Below, in pieces: positions 25,694 to 34,506 of a stretch of DNA of 64,000 bases. A model generated the notes under the pieces. That model was given only the letters and a program-made list of their open reading frames with translations. It made no database searches and was not told where the DNA came from. This DNA is from Prevotellaceae bacterium UBA6417 (lineage in GTDB: Bacteria; Bacteroidota; Bacteroidia; Bacteroidales; Bacteroidaceae). How positions within the stretch are numbered: the first letter of the stretch is position 1; every line of letters starts with the position of its first letter. Where the stretch lies: contig DJPH01000047.1 of NCBI GenBank assembly GCA_002439755.1, positions 11,316 to 75,315 on the forward strand, in the 5' to 3' direction. The translations under genes were made by a program, and so were the position numbers.

Positions 25694-26578
25694 ATGGCTT
25701 TTAAATCCGGTTTTGTCAATATTGTTGGAAATCCGAATGTCGGTAAATCAACGCTCATGAACTTGCTTGTGGGCGAAAGGCTATCTATTGCGACATTCAA
25801 GTCACAAACGACGCGTCATCGCATCATGGGAATATTGAATCGCGAGGATTGTCAAATTGTTTTCTCTGACACCCCGGGGGTTCTGAAGCCGAGTTACAAA
25901 TTGCAGGCTTCGATGCGTGCTTTCAGCGAGACGGCTCTTACCGATGTTGATGTGCTGCTTTATGTGACCGATGTTATTGAAGACTGTTCCAAGAATCAAG
26001 ATTTTCTTGATGAGGTGAAACGTTTATCGATACCTAAGTTGGTGTTGATAAACAAAATAGATTTGTCAAATCAGCATGATTTGTTGAATTTGGTTGATAA
26101 ATGGAAGCAATTGCTGCCTGATGCATTCATTTTCCCTGTTTCGGCTAAGGCCAAGTTCAATGTTGATCAGGTATTGAAGTTTATTATTGACAAGTTGCCA
26201 GAGAATCCGCCTTATTTTGACCGAGATCAGTTGACGGATAAGCCTATGAGGTTTTTTGTTTCAGAAATCATACGTGAGAAGGTCTTGCTTTTTTATGATA
26301 AAGAGATTCCCTATTCAGTTGAAGTTGTTGTTGAACAATATAAGGAGTGCCGTGATTTGGTAAGAATCAGTGGTGTGCTTTATGTAGAGCATGAAAGTCA
26401 AAAGGGTATCATTATCGGTCATGAGGGCAAAGCTTTGAAGAAAGTATCGACCGAGGCCAGAAAGTCGTTGGAAAAGTTCTTGGACAAAAAAGTGTTTATT
26501 CGTATTTTTGTCAAAGTAGACAAGGATTGGCGCAATTCCGATAAGAAATTGAGTCAGTTCGGTTATAAACCAGAATAA
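25694..26578 (+). CDS. era: GTPase Era
   Basis: An essential GTPase that binds 16S rRNA and aids 30S maturation. The G domain has G1 GNPNVGKSTLMNLLVG, G3 DTPG and G4 NKID. A C-terminal KH domain (about 205-290, with IGHEGKALKKVSTEARKSLEKF) follows. I start it at 25694 (MAFKSGFVNIVGNPNVG). The ATG nine codons earlier lies within the 3' arm of the upstream hairpin. der follows after 7 bp. Confidence 0.96.
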   Translation: MAFKSGFVNIVGNPNVGKSTLMNLLVGERLSIATFKSQTTRHRIMGILNREDCQIVFSDTPGVLKPSYKLQASMRAFSETALTDVDVLLYVTDVIEDCSKNQDFLDEVKRLSIPKLVLINKIDLSNQHDLLNLVDKWKQLLPDAFIFPVSAKAKFNVDQVLKFIIDKLPENPPYFDRDQLTDKPMRFFVSEIIREKVLLFYDKEIPYSVEVVVEQYKECRDLVRISGVLYVEHESQKGIIIGHEGKALKKVSTEARKSLEKFLDKKVFIRIFVKVDKDWRNSDKKLSQFGYKPE

Positions 26579-26585
26579 TCAGATA

Positions 26586-27899
26586 ATGGAAAATTTAGTT
26601 GCTATAGTAGGACGTCCCAATGTGGGCAAGTCAACCCTTTTCAACCGTCTGACAAAGACGCGTCACGCCATTGTGAGCGATATTGCCGGTACTACCCGTG
26701 ATCGCCAGTACGGAAAGGTAGAGTGGTGTGGAAAGGAGTTCTCGGTAGTTGATACCGGTGGATGGGTTGTCAATACCGATGATATTTTCGAGGACGAAAT
26801 ACGCAAACAGGTAGTCATTGCCACGCAAGAATGTGATGTGATACTTTTTTTGGTCGATGTCAATAACGGTATTACCGATTGGGACAACGAAGTGGCGGCC
26901 ATCTTGCGCCGTTCAGACAAGCCCGTCATTGTTGTGGCCAATAAAACCGATAATAATAACCTGCGTTATAATGCAGCCGAGTTCTATTCGTTTGGACTCG
27001 GTGAGCCTTTCTGCATCTCTTCTTTGACAGGAAGTGGCACTGGTGACCTTCTTGATTTGATTGTCTCAAAGTTTAAAGAAGAAAAAAGCGAAACAGAAGA
27101 ACTTGAGATACCTCGCTTTGCTGTCGTGGGGCGTCCGAATGTGGGCAAAAGCAGTCTGATTAACGCTTTTATAGGTGAAGATCGTAATATCGTGACCAAT
27201 ATTGCCGGCACCACCCGCGATTCCATCTATACGCGCTATACAAAGTTCGGATTCGACTTTTTTTTGGTCGATACGGCCGGCATACGTAAGAAAAACAAAG
27301 TAAGTGAGGATTTGGAATATTTTTCCGTAATGCGTTCCATCCGTGCCATTGAGAATTCAGATGTGTGCATTCTTTTGATTGATTCTCAGCGTGGCATCGA
27401 ATCGCAGGATATGAATATTTTCCAGTTGATACAGCGAAATAATAAGAGCCTTGTTGTCTTTGTCAACAAGTGGGATCTTGTGCAAGACAAGACTTCAAAG
27501 GTCATCAAGTCCTATGAAGATGCCATACGCAGCCGTATGGCTCCATTTGTCGATTTTCCCATTGTTTTTGGTTCGGCTCTGACCAACCAGCATATATACA
27601 AGGTGTTGGAAACTGCCAAGAACGTTTATCTTAATCGCAAGAAGCGCATTTCAACATCCAAGCTCAACGAATATATGCTGCCCATCATCGAGGCTTATCC
27701 TCCTGCTTCAAACAAGGGAAAATACATCAAGATAAAATACTGTTCGCAGATACCCGATACGCAGGTTCCTACGTTTGTTTTCTATGCCAATTTGCCTCAA
27801 TATGTCAAAGAACCGTATTATCGCTTTCTCGAAAACAAGATACGTGCCCAATGGGATTTCTGCGGTACTCCCATCCGCATTTATATCCGCCAAAAATAA
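26586..27899 (+). CDS. der: Tandem GTPase Der (EngA)
   Basis: An essential double-G-domain GTPase of 50S assembly. Two P-loops are visible, VGRPNVGKSTLFNRLT near residue 8 and VGRPNVGKSSLINAFIG near residue 182. Each has a G4 motif (NKTD, NKWD), and a C-terminal KH-like domain follows. At 437 residues it is normal. It forms an era-der-lipoprotein cluster. Confidence 0.97.
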   Translation: MENLVAIVGRPNVGKSTLFNRLTKTRHAIVSDIAGTTRDRQYGKVEWCGKEFSVVDTGGWVVNTDDIFEDEIRKQVVIATQECDVILFLVDVNNGITDWDNEVAAILRRSDKPVIVVANKTDNNNLRYNAAEFYSFGLGEPFCISSLTGSGTGDLLDLIVSKFKEEKSETEELEIPRFAVVGRPNVGKSSLINAFIGEDRNIVTNIAGTTRDSIYTRYTKFGFDFFLVDTAGIRKKNKVSEDLEYFSVMRSIRAIENSDVCILLIDSQRGIESQDMNIFQLIQRNNKSLVVFVNKWDLVQDKTSKVIKSYEDAIRSRMAPFVDFPIVFGSALTNQHIYKVLETAKNVYLNRKKRISTSKLNEYMLPIIEAYPPASNKGKYIKIKYCSQIPDTQVPTFVFYANLPQYVKEPYYRFLENKIRAQWDFCGTPIRIYIRQK

Positions 27900-27905
27900 G
27901 CTCCG

Positions 27906-28301
27906 ATGAAATTTTTCTTTTTTTTATCGGCCTTGTCTGTCTTGCTGGTCTCATCGTGTGGCGGTCGCGGTTCTTCATCATCGTCCGATCCCGGTGAAGC
28001 CGCCATCCGTTATGTACGCTGTTTGGCCGATGGCAGATATGGAGAGTTCGTTCGTGGCATGGTTTCGTGCGACAGTGCATCGGATGCCTATAAAAAACAT
28101 ACGATAATACTTTATAAGCAAATGGTTGTGGCGAAAAAAAAAGAATATGGTCCGTTGAAATCCATGCGTCACATTCGTTCCGACATCAGTGACGGAGGGT
28201 TGGTTGCAACCGTTTTTCTACAATTAGTCTATGCTAACGACAGCACTGAAGACATGATGCTGCCCATGCTGTGCGTTGACGGCCAATGGCGACTGCGATG
28301 A
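27906..28301 (+). CDS. Small lipoprotein, DUF4878-like
   Basis: A 131-residue protein with a lipoprotein signal peptide whose lipobox is LVSSC (lipidated Cys near residue 18). A Gly/Ser linker follows, then a compact NTF2-like (DUF4878-type) domain with AIRYVRCLADGRYGEFV and ending DGQWRLR. Such lipoproteins are common in Bacteroidales and have no known function. It lies 6 bp after der. Confidence 0.7.
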   Translation: MKFFFFLSALSVLLVSSCGGRGSSSSSDPGEAAIRYVRCLADGRYGEFVRGMVSCDSASDAYKKHTIILYKQMVVAKKKEYGPLKSMRHIRSDISDGGLVATVFLQLVYANDSTEDMMLPMLCVDGQWRLR

Positions 28302-28464
28302 CAAATAATTCTTTCAGTACCCCTGTTCACTGCTGAGCTTTTAAAAAGCCATCCGAACTTTCAATTTACACCTCCACCTGCTTATAACTGTTACGAGTGG
28401 GGGCAATTTATCGAATCTTTACCTTATTTATTTTCCTTACAAACGCCAATGGTGCCGAAATGGC

Positions 28465-28472
28465 TATCTTTG
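28465..28472 (+). promoter_or_regulatory. -7 element for the second TPR gene
   Basis: TATCTTTG matches TAnnTTTG, 20 bp before the ATG at 28493. Confidence 0.5.
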
Positions 28473-28492
28473 CAAGCCATAAATGATTGCAG

Positions 28493-29776
28493 ATGAAACG
28501 TATTTTACTTATTTCCGCATTGATTGCGTCGTTTTGCATCGGTGATATTGCCGCGCGCAAAGAATACAAACAAATACGTTCTTCGCTCAAAGCGGGACGC
28601 AACGATGAGGCCGCCAATCTCGTAGAAAAGGCCAAAAAAGACAGTTCGATGATGAACGACCCCGAGCTCTATCTGCTTGGAGCCGAAGCACAAAAAAAGA
28701 TTAACGATGATTATAACAAGAAGCTGTACCTGAAACAGCTTCAAAAAACAGAAGATTCCATCCGCTTGTTCTCATCGACCTACGGCATTTTCGAGAATCT
28801 CATCAAGTGTGACGAACTTGAAAGCCGCCCCGACAAGAAAGGGCGTTCCAAGCCCAAGAATCGTGGCAAGATACGTTCCACACTCTCAATGTATCGTCCC
28901 AACCTGTTCAATGCCGGCCTGTTTTTCGTAAAGAAAAAACAGTATGCCGAGGCCAACAAGTATTTTTCCATGTATATCAATGTGACGCGTACACCGATAT
29001 TCATTGCCGACAGCCTGCAGAACAGCGACACGAAAATGCCCCGAAGTGCGTTCTGGTCAATGGCATGTTGTTATGCCCTCAACGATTACAAAGGCGTGTT
29101 CAACTTTGAAAAACTGGCCATGCGCGATACGGCCAACATCAAGCTGTGCATCCAATATCAAGCCCTGTCGTATGCTGCGCTCAAGGATATGCCCAATATG
29201 GTCGGTGAGCTGAAACAGGGGCTGCGCTACGACGGCAACGACCTGTTTTTCTTTTCGCGACTGGCCGATTACTACAATGCGGTAAAAGACTATGACAAAG
29301 GACTGGCCTTGTGCGACAGTATGATCAAAACAGACGACAAGCAGCTGATGTACAAATATGCCAAGAGTGTAGTGCTGTTTCATCAGAAAAAATACGATGA
29401 GTGCATCGCGCTGTCGCAATATGTCATTGCCAACGATAGCACAAACGTCGATGCCAACTACTACATGGCAAGTTGCTATTTCAACAAAGCGACAGCCATT
29501 GATGACAACATCAAGGCCAATGTCGATGCCAAGACTTACAACAGCCAGAAAGCAGCCGCCAGGGAATTGTTTCAAAAAGCCCTGCCTTATTTCGAGAATT
29601 ACAGGAAAAAACGTCCGTCAGATTCAGCCAGGTGGGCGGCTCCGCTCTATCGCATCTACCTGTTTCTCAATATGGGAAAACAATTTTCCGAAATGGACAA
29701 TCTGCTTAAGCAGGCCGACCAACAAAAGCAGGCCGAGGCTCAAAAGGCTAATGCCAAGGAAGAAAAAAAGAAATAA
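28493..29776 (+). CDS. Secreted/periplasmic TPR-repeat protein (paralogue of 6395-7624)
   Basis: About 427 residues. A signal peptide (MKRILLISALIASFCIGD region) precedes a helical TPR solenoid. Recognisable repeats include MACCYALNDYKGVFNFEKLA, LFFFSRLADYYNAVKDYDKG and DANYYMASCYFNKA. The extreme C-terminus is Lys/Glu/Ala/Gln-rich and charged. Size and layout match the TPR protein after gyrA. The first upstream in-frame codon is TTG, so I use the ATG at 28493. Function unknown. Confidence 0.8.
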   Translation: MKRILLISALIASFCIGDIAARKEYKQIRSSLKAGRNDEAANLVEKAKKDSSMMNDPELYLLGAEAQKKINDDYNKKLYLKQLQKTEDSIRLFSSTYGIFENLIKCDELESRPDKKGRSKPKNRGKIRSTLSMYRPNLFNAGLFFVKKKQYAEANKYFSMYINVTRTPIFIADSLQNSDTKMPRSAFWSMACCYALNDYKGVFNFEKLAMRDTANIKLCIQYQALSYAALKDMPNMVGELKQGLRYDGNDLFFFSRLADYYNAVKDYDKGLALCDSMIKTDDKQLMYKYAKSVVLFHQKKYDECIALSQYVIANDSTNVDANYYMASCYFNKATAIDDNIKANVDAKTYNSQKAAARELFQKALPYFENYRKKRPSDSARWAAPLYRIYLFLNMGKQFSEMDNLLKQADQQKQAEAQKANAKEEKKK

Positions 29777-29787
29777 CCCTGTCTCTA

Positions 29788-29819
29788 TTTTGTTGCGTCA
29801 GAAAAAACATGTAACTTTG
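29788..29819 (+). promoter_or_regulatory. Bacteroidales promoter of tRNA-Gly
   Basis: TTTTG at 29788-29792, a 19-bp spacer and TAACTTTG at 29812-29819. It lies 13 bp before the mature tRNA 5' end. Confidence 0.8.
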
Positions 29820-29832
29820 CATACATAATGAG

Positions 29833-29905
29833 GCGGTAATGGCTCAGTTGGTAGAGCATTGGCTTCCCAAGCCGAGGGTCGCGGGTTCGAGTCCCGTTTA
29901 CCGCT
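29833..29905 (+). tRNA. tRNA-Gly (anticodon CCC)
   Basis: A 73-nt cloverleaf. The acceptor is GCGGTAA/TTACCGC with a T discriminator. The D arm is GCTC/GAGC. The anticodon stem TTGGC/GCCGA closes the loop TTCCCAA (CCC at 29866-29868, reading GGG). The T arm is GCGGG-TTCGAGT-CCCGT. CCA is not encoded. It has its own promoter and a strong terminator. Confidence 0.95.
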
Positions 29906-29912
29906 CACGCGT

Positions 29913-29956
29913 AAAAGGCGGCCTGTCCGGAAAGAAACTCCGACAGGCCGCCTTTT
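29913..29956 (+). terminator. Terminator after tRNA-Gly
   Basis: A 15-bp perfect stem (AAAAGGCGGCCTGTC with GACAGGCCGCCTTTT) just downstream of the tRNA, ending in TTTT. Confidence 0.9.
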
Positions 29957-30159
29957 CGTGATGTCCGCCATAGTGCTCAGGCCGTGTGCTGACAATTGTG
30001 ACGCGTGGCTTGACAATTTGAAAACGAGGCGTGCCTTTTTTGAAACGTTCATGTCGTGAATATCGGAAAAAGCGTCAAAGTTGTCCCAAAACGCATGAAC
30101 GACCCGATACGTCTGCTTAATTATCCTTGCGTCAATGTCTGTCGTTTAAGTCTTTTTCG

Positions 30160-30167
30160 TAACTTTG
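30160..30167 (+). promoter_or_regulatory. -7 element for pfkA
   Basis: TAACTTTG matches TAnnTTTG, 25 bp upstream of the pfkA ATG. Confidence 0.5.
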
Positions 30168-30192
30168 TAGTCGTTTGTAAAGAGTCAGGAAG

Positions 30193-31176
30193 ATGAAATC
30201 GTCAAAAATCAAGACCATCGGAGTTCTTACATCGGGCGGAGATGCCCCCGGGATGAACGCAGCCATTCGCGCCGTGACCCGTAGCGCGATTTGTAACGGA
30301 TATTCCGTCAAAGGAATATATCGGGGTTATGACGGCCTCATCAACGGTGAGATAAAAGATTTTACGACCGAGGATGTGAGCAACATTATTCAGACCGGCG
30401 GAACCATACTGCGCACAGCGCGTTCCAAAGAGTTTGCAACACCTGAAGGCAAGGAAAAAGCCTATGCCCAGTTGGTTGAGCACGAAGTGGATGCCCTGAT
30501 AGTGATTGGAGGTGACGGTTCACTGACCGGTGCGCGCGATTTTGCCGAGATGTATGACATTCCGTGCGTAGGTTTGCCGGGAACAATCGATAACGACCTG
30601 TATGGAACCGATTCGACCATTGGCTATGATACAACGTTGAACACCATTACTCAATGCGTCGACAAGATTCGCGACACGGCACACTCGCACGAGCGCATCT
30701 TCTTTGTCGAAGTGATGGGACGCGATGCCGGTTTTTTGGCTCAAAACAGTGCCATAGCAGCCGGTGCCGAAGCAGCCATCATACCCGAATACAGTACCGA
30801 CAACGATCAACTGGTGAAATTTATGGAACGGGGCATCCGAAAGAGCAAGCGCAGCTGTATCGTCATTGTAAGCGAAAGCCCCAAATGCGGAGCCCTCTAT
30901 TATGCCAACCGCGTCACCAAGGAATATCCTCAGTTTGATGTGCGCGTATCCATTCTCGGCCATTTGCAGCGTGGCGGATCGCCTTCGGCCTACGACCGCA
31001 TACTGGCCAGCCGTCTCGGAGTGGGGGCTATCGAAGCTCTCATGCAGGGACAGCGCAACATTATGATAGGCATACGCAATGATGAAGTGGTTTATGTGCC
31101 TTTCAGCGAAGCCGTAAACCGTGAAAAGCCCGTAGGTATAGAGCTTATCAAAGTCTTGAACGAGCTGTCAATATAG
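30193..31176 (+). CDS. pfkA: ATP-dependent 6-phosphofructokinase
   Basis: Phosphorylates fructose-6-phosphate in glycolysis. LTSGGDAPGMNAAIRA binds ATP and GTIDNDL carries the catalytic Asp. VMGRDAGFLA and GHLQRGGSPSAYDR are also present. GGDGS (Gly after Asp) and PGTIDND (Gly, not Lys) are the ATP-type rather than PPi-type residues. 327 residues, close to the E. coli PfkA. It lies 24 bp before atpD but is probably a separate function. Confidence 0.95.
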   Translation: MKSSKIKTIGVLTSGGDAPGMNAAIRAVTRSAICNGYSVKGIYRGYDGLINGEIKDFTTEDVSNIIQTGGTILRTARSKEFATPEGKEKAYAQLVEHEVDALIVIGGDGSLTGARDFAEMYDIPCVGLPGTIDNDLYGTDSTIGYDTTLNTITQCVDKIRDTAHSHERIFFVEVMGRDAGFLAQNSAIAAGAEAAIIPEYSTDNDQLVKFMERGIRKSKRSCIVIVSESPKCGALYYANRVTKEYPQFDVRVSILGHLQRGGSPSAYDRILASRLGVGAIEALMQGQRNIMIGIRNDEVVYVPFSEAVNREKPVGIELIKVLNELSI

Positions 31177-31200
31177 AAAAACAATAATACGATAATACAT

Positions 31201-32733
31201 ATGTCAGAAAACAAAGGACGTATTTCACAAGTGGTCGGCCCCGTAGTCGATGTCTACTTTGATACTGAAGGAAAGAGCGCGGAAGAAGTTCTTCCCAGAA
31301 TATACGATGCCATAGAGGTAGAGCGCGGCAACGGTGAAAAGCCATTGGTGCTCGAAGTGCAGCAGCACATCGGCGAAGACACCGTGCGTGCCGTTGCCAT
31401 GGATAGCACCGACGGCCTGCAACGCGGGTTGGAAGTGGAGCAGACAGGTGCGCCCATCAAAATGCCTGTGGGCAACCAGATTAAAGGCCGCCTGCTCAAC
31501 GTTACGGGTGACCCTATCGACGGCATGAAAGACTTTGAACGTTCCTCGGCCGCACCCATCCATCACAGACCTCCCAAATTTGAAGACCTGAAAACGTCGC
31601 AAGAAGTGCTGACAACAGGTATCAAGGTGATTGACCTGCTTGAACCCTACGTGAAAGGTGGCAAGGTAGGCCTTTTCGGTGGCGCCGGAGTAGGAAAGAC
31701 CGTGCTCATAATGGAGCTGATCAACAATGTGGCCAAGGGACACGACGGTTTTTCAGTCATAGCCGGTGTAGGCGAGCGTACGCGCGAAGGAAACGATATG
31801 TTGCGCGAAATGATAGAAGCCGGAGTCATCAAATATGGCGATGCATTCAGAAAATCAATGGAAGAAGGCCATTGGGATCTTTCCAAAGTCGATTATGACG
31901 AAGTGGCCAAGAGCCAGGCGACCCTGGTATATGGGCAGATGAACGAACCGCCCGGTGCACGCGCATCGGTGGCACTGTCGGGCCTGACGGTGGCCGAATC
32001 GTTTCGCGACCAGGGTGCCAGGGAAGGCAAGGCCAGCGATATCTTGTTTTTCATCGACAACATCTTCCGTTTCACACAAGCAGGCTCCGAAGTTTCGGCT
32101 CTGTTGGGACGCATGCCGTCGGCTGTAGGCTATCAGCCCACATTGGCCAGTGAAATGGGAGCCATGCAGGAACGGATCACTTCGACAAAAGACGGTTCAA
32201 TTACATCCATACAGGCCGTTTACGTGCCGGCCGATGACTTGACCGACCCGGCTCCTGCCACAACATTTACGCACCTTGACGCAACCACTGTGTTGAGCCG
32301 CAAGATATCGGAGCTTGGCATCTATCCGGCAGTAGACCCGTTGGCTTCATCGTCGCGCATTCTCGATGCCTCCATTATCGGAAAAGAGCACTATGATTGT
32401 GCGCAGCGCGTAAAACAAATACTTCAGAAATATAACGAACTGCAGGATATTATTGCCATACTTGGCATGGACGAGCTGTCGGACGAAGACAAGCTCACCG
32501 TAAATCGTGCACGTCGTGTGCAGCGCTTCCTGAGTCAGCCTTTCACCGTGGCATCGCAGTTTACGGGACTTCCCGGTGTGATGGTGTCGCTCGAAGATTG
32601 CATCAAGGGCTTCAATATGATACTCGATGGCGAAGTCGACGACCTGCCCGAGCAGGCATTCATCAACGTCGGCACCATAGAAGATGCCATTGAAAAAGGC
32701 AAAAAACTTCTTGAAGCGGCAAAAGGCAAATAA
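31201..32733 (+). CDS. atpD: F1 ATP synthase subunit beta
   Basis: The catalytic F1 subunit. The P-loop is GGAGVGKT (160-167), the catalytic Glu region is VGERTREGNDM, and the DELSDEDK region is ELSDEDK near residue 423. 510 residues, slightly longer than the usual 460-480 because of an acidic insert near residues 22-48, which I believe is common in Bacteroidetes. First gene of the atp operon, whose beta/epsilon-first order is characteristic of this phylum. Confidence 0.98.
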   Translation: MSENKGRISQVVGPVVDVYFDTEGKSAEEVLPRIYDAIEVERGNGEKPLVLEVQQHIGEDTVRAVAMDSTDGLQRGLEVEQTGAPIKMPVGNQIKGRLLNVTGDPIDGMKDFERSSAAPIHHRPPKFEDLKTSQEVLTTGIKVIDLLEPYVKGGKVGLFGGAGVGKTVLIMELINNVAKGHDGFSVIAGVGERTREGNDMLREMIEAGVIKYGDAFRKSMEEGHWDLSKVDYDEVAKSQATLVYGQMNEPPGARASVALSGLTVAESFRDQGAREGKASDILFFIDNIFRFTQAGSEVSALLGRMPSAVGYQPTLASEMGAMQERITSTKDGSITSIQAVYVPADDLTDPAPATTFTHLDATTVLSRKISELGIYPAVDPLASSSRILDASIIGKEHYDCAQRVKQILQKYNELQDIIAILGMDELSDEDKLTVNRARRVQRFLSQPFTVASQFTGLPGVMVSLEDCIKGFNMILDGEVDDLPEQAFINVGTIEDAIEKGKKLLEAAKGK

Positions 32734-32744
32734 AAGCAAAGAAA

Positions 32745-32978
32745 ATGAAGCTTACAATTGTCTCGCCAGAAAAAATCCTCTATCAGGGAGAAGCTGAATC
32801 GGTGACAGTGCCCGGTGCAAAAGGCGAATTTGAAGTGCTTGACCAGCACGCGCCTATAATATCGAGCCTGCAGGCCGGTAAATTGCGCTACAAGGCCGGT
32901 GATACGGTGCAAATGCAAATCAGCGGCGGCTTTATAGACGTGGCCGGCAATGAAGTGTCAATCTGTGTGGAAGAATAG
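32745..32978 (+). CDS. atpC: F1 ATP synthase subunit epsilon (short form)
   Basis: 77 residues: only the N-terminal beta-sandwich of epsilon (KLTIVSPEKILYQGEAESVTVPGAKGEFEVL). The C-terminal helical hairpin that inhibits hydrolysis in E. coli is absent, and the reading frame ends naturally at a TAG. The short form is what I expect in Bacteroidetes. It lies 11 bp after atpD. Confidence 0.93.
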   Translation: MKLTIVSPEKILYQGEAESVTVPGAKGEFEVLDQHAPIISSLQAGKLRYKAGDTVQMQISGGFIDVAGNEVSICVEE

Positions 32979-32987
32979 ACAGGAGCA

Positions 32988-33413
32988 ATGATGGAACAGA
33001 CAAGGATAATGTGTAGAAAATATGCTGCAACCATGTTAGCCGTATTTGTGGTCGCCTGTGTGGCAATCGAAGCTACGGCAGTTGGCGTGCTTTCGGTTCC
33101 GGCCGGGTCGTTCAGCATCCTATTCCTTGCTGCATCATTCAGTCTGCTGCTCTATACAGCCGTTTCGGCCGCCATATACTTCAAAATATTGGATTCCGGC
33201 TCCGTGAACGTAGCTCGTTATTATATGGTCCATACCATGGCCCGCTTCGTGTTCGGCGGAATCGTGCTGTTTGTCTGTCATTGCATTGCTCCGCATGACT
33301 CAAGGCCTGCTTTGGTCGGTTTTGGCTTGCTTTTTCTCGCACTGCTTGTCAGCGAAAGTATCATATATATACAAATAGAAAGATATCTGAATGAAAATAA
33401 GAGACATGTATAA
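32988..33413 (+). CDS. Small integral membrane protein inside the atp operon (possible AtpI-like)
   Basis: A 141-residue protein with four predicted transmembrane helices (about 14-34, 41-62, 82-104 and 112-130) and no enzymatic motifs. Its place between atpC and atpB is a position held by an assembly or ion-channel protein (AtpI/AtpQ type) in other atp operons. I infer an analogous assembly role, but see no clear sequence match. Its end overlaps the atpB start by 23 bp (or 8 bp if atpB starts at 33406). Confidence 0.65.
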   Translation: MMEQTRIMCRKYAATMLAVFVVACVAIEATAVGVLSVPAGSFSILFLAASFSLLLYTAVSAAIYFKILDSGSVNVARYYMVHTMARFVFGGIVLFVCHCIAPHDSRPALVGFGLLFLALLVSESIIYIQIERYLNENKRHV

Positions 33414-34476
33414 ATATCTGTTGCTCGGGCTCGTGTTTCTGCTCGGAGTGTTGCCGCAAAAGGCAAGAGCCTCATCGGGCGGCGGCAACGAAATCAATGT
33501 GCAGGAATTGGTGATGGAACACACAAGTGATGCGCACGAATGGCATATCACAACCATCAATGGGAAGCACATATCCATACCATTGCCGGTAATCGTGAAA
33601 AGCTCCGGAGGATGGGAGGTGTTCATGTCGTCGAAGTTTGGAGAAGCTCCCGATGGAGTATATCGTGGGCTATACCTGAACAAAGATGGAAAAATCTGCG
33701 AAAAAGATGCCGCAGGGAACGAAAAGCGGGTGCTTGATGTCTCAATAACCAAAAACGTCTTGCAGCTGTGGATAGTAGTTGCCCTCTTGTCGTGGATATT
33801 CCTCTACTGTGCCCGTTGGTACAAAAACAAGAAGCCGCAGGATGAAGCCCCGAAAGGATTTGTGGGTTTCATGGAAATGTTTGTTATGTTTGTCTACAAC
33901 GACATTATCAAGGAAACCATCGACGAGAAGCATTATCGCCGTTTTGCTCCCTATTTGCTCACGGTCTTTTTCTTCATATTCCTTTCCAATTTGTTAGGGC
34001 TCGTGCCTATATTTCCCGGTGGAGCCAATCTGACCGGCAATATCGCCATAACGTTCTTCTTGGCCCTATGCACGATGTTACTGACCAATCTCAACTGTAA
34101 CAAGCACTATTGGAAAGACATCTTTTGGCCTGATGTACCCTGGTGGCTCAAGGTTCCGATTCCCATATTGCCTGTAATAGAGCTTTTTGGAGTATTTACC
34201 AAACCGTTTGCCTTGATGATTCGTCTTTTTGCCAATATCTTTGGCGGACATGCCGTAGCCATATCATTGACATGCGTGATTTTTATCACATGTCAGATGG
34301 GAGTCGGCAAAGGAGCGGCAATCTCACCTATCAGCGTGTTGCTGATGATATTTATGGATCTGCTCGAAATATTGGTGGCATTCATCCAGGCATTCGTCTT
34401 TACCATGCTAAGTTCCGTCTTTATTGGTCTTGCTCATCAGGGAGGCGAAGAACATACAACAGAAATATCAAAGTAA
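33391..34476 (+). CDS. atpB: Fo ATP synthase subunit a
   Basis: The stator channel subunit. The essential arginine is R278 in KPFALMIRLFANIFGGH. Residues 1-27 look like a signal peptide, followed by an extracytoplasmic extension of about 90 residues (SSGGGNEINVQELVMEHT...). At 361 residues it is about 90 longer than E. coli subunit a. An N-terminal extension of this type occurs in Bacteroidetes. An alternative ATG is at 33406. Confidence 0.93.
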   Translation: MKIRDMYKYLLLGLVFLLGVLPQKARASSGGGNEINVQELVMEHTSDAHEWHITTINGKHISIPLPVIVKSSGGWEVFMSSKFGEAPDGVYRGLYLNKDGKICEKDAAGNEKRVLDVSITKNVLQLWIVVALLSWIFLYCARWYKNKKPQDEAPKGFVGFMEMFVMFVYNDIIKETIDEKHYRRFAPYLLTVFFFIFLSNLLGLVPIFPGGANLTGNIAITFFLALCTMLLTNLNCNKHYWKDIFWPDVPWWLKVPIPILPVIELFGVFTKPFALMIRLFANIFGGHAVAISLTCVIFITCQMGVGKGAAISPISVLLMIFMDLLEILVAFIQAFVFTMLSSVFIGLAHQGGEEHTTEISK

Positions 34477-34506
34477 TAATATTATAAACATTTAAAAGTC
34501 AAGATT

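Noticed and set aside
29833..29905. tRNA-Gly as an attachment site for a mobile element
   Set aside because: No integrase or duplicated tRNA 3' end is nearby. The only recombinase is 33 kb away next to ppdK.
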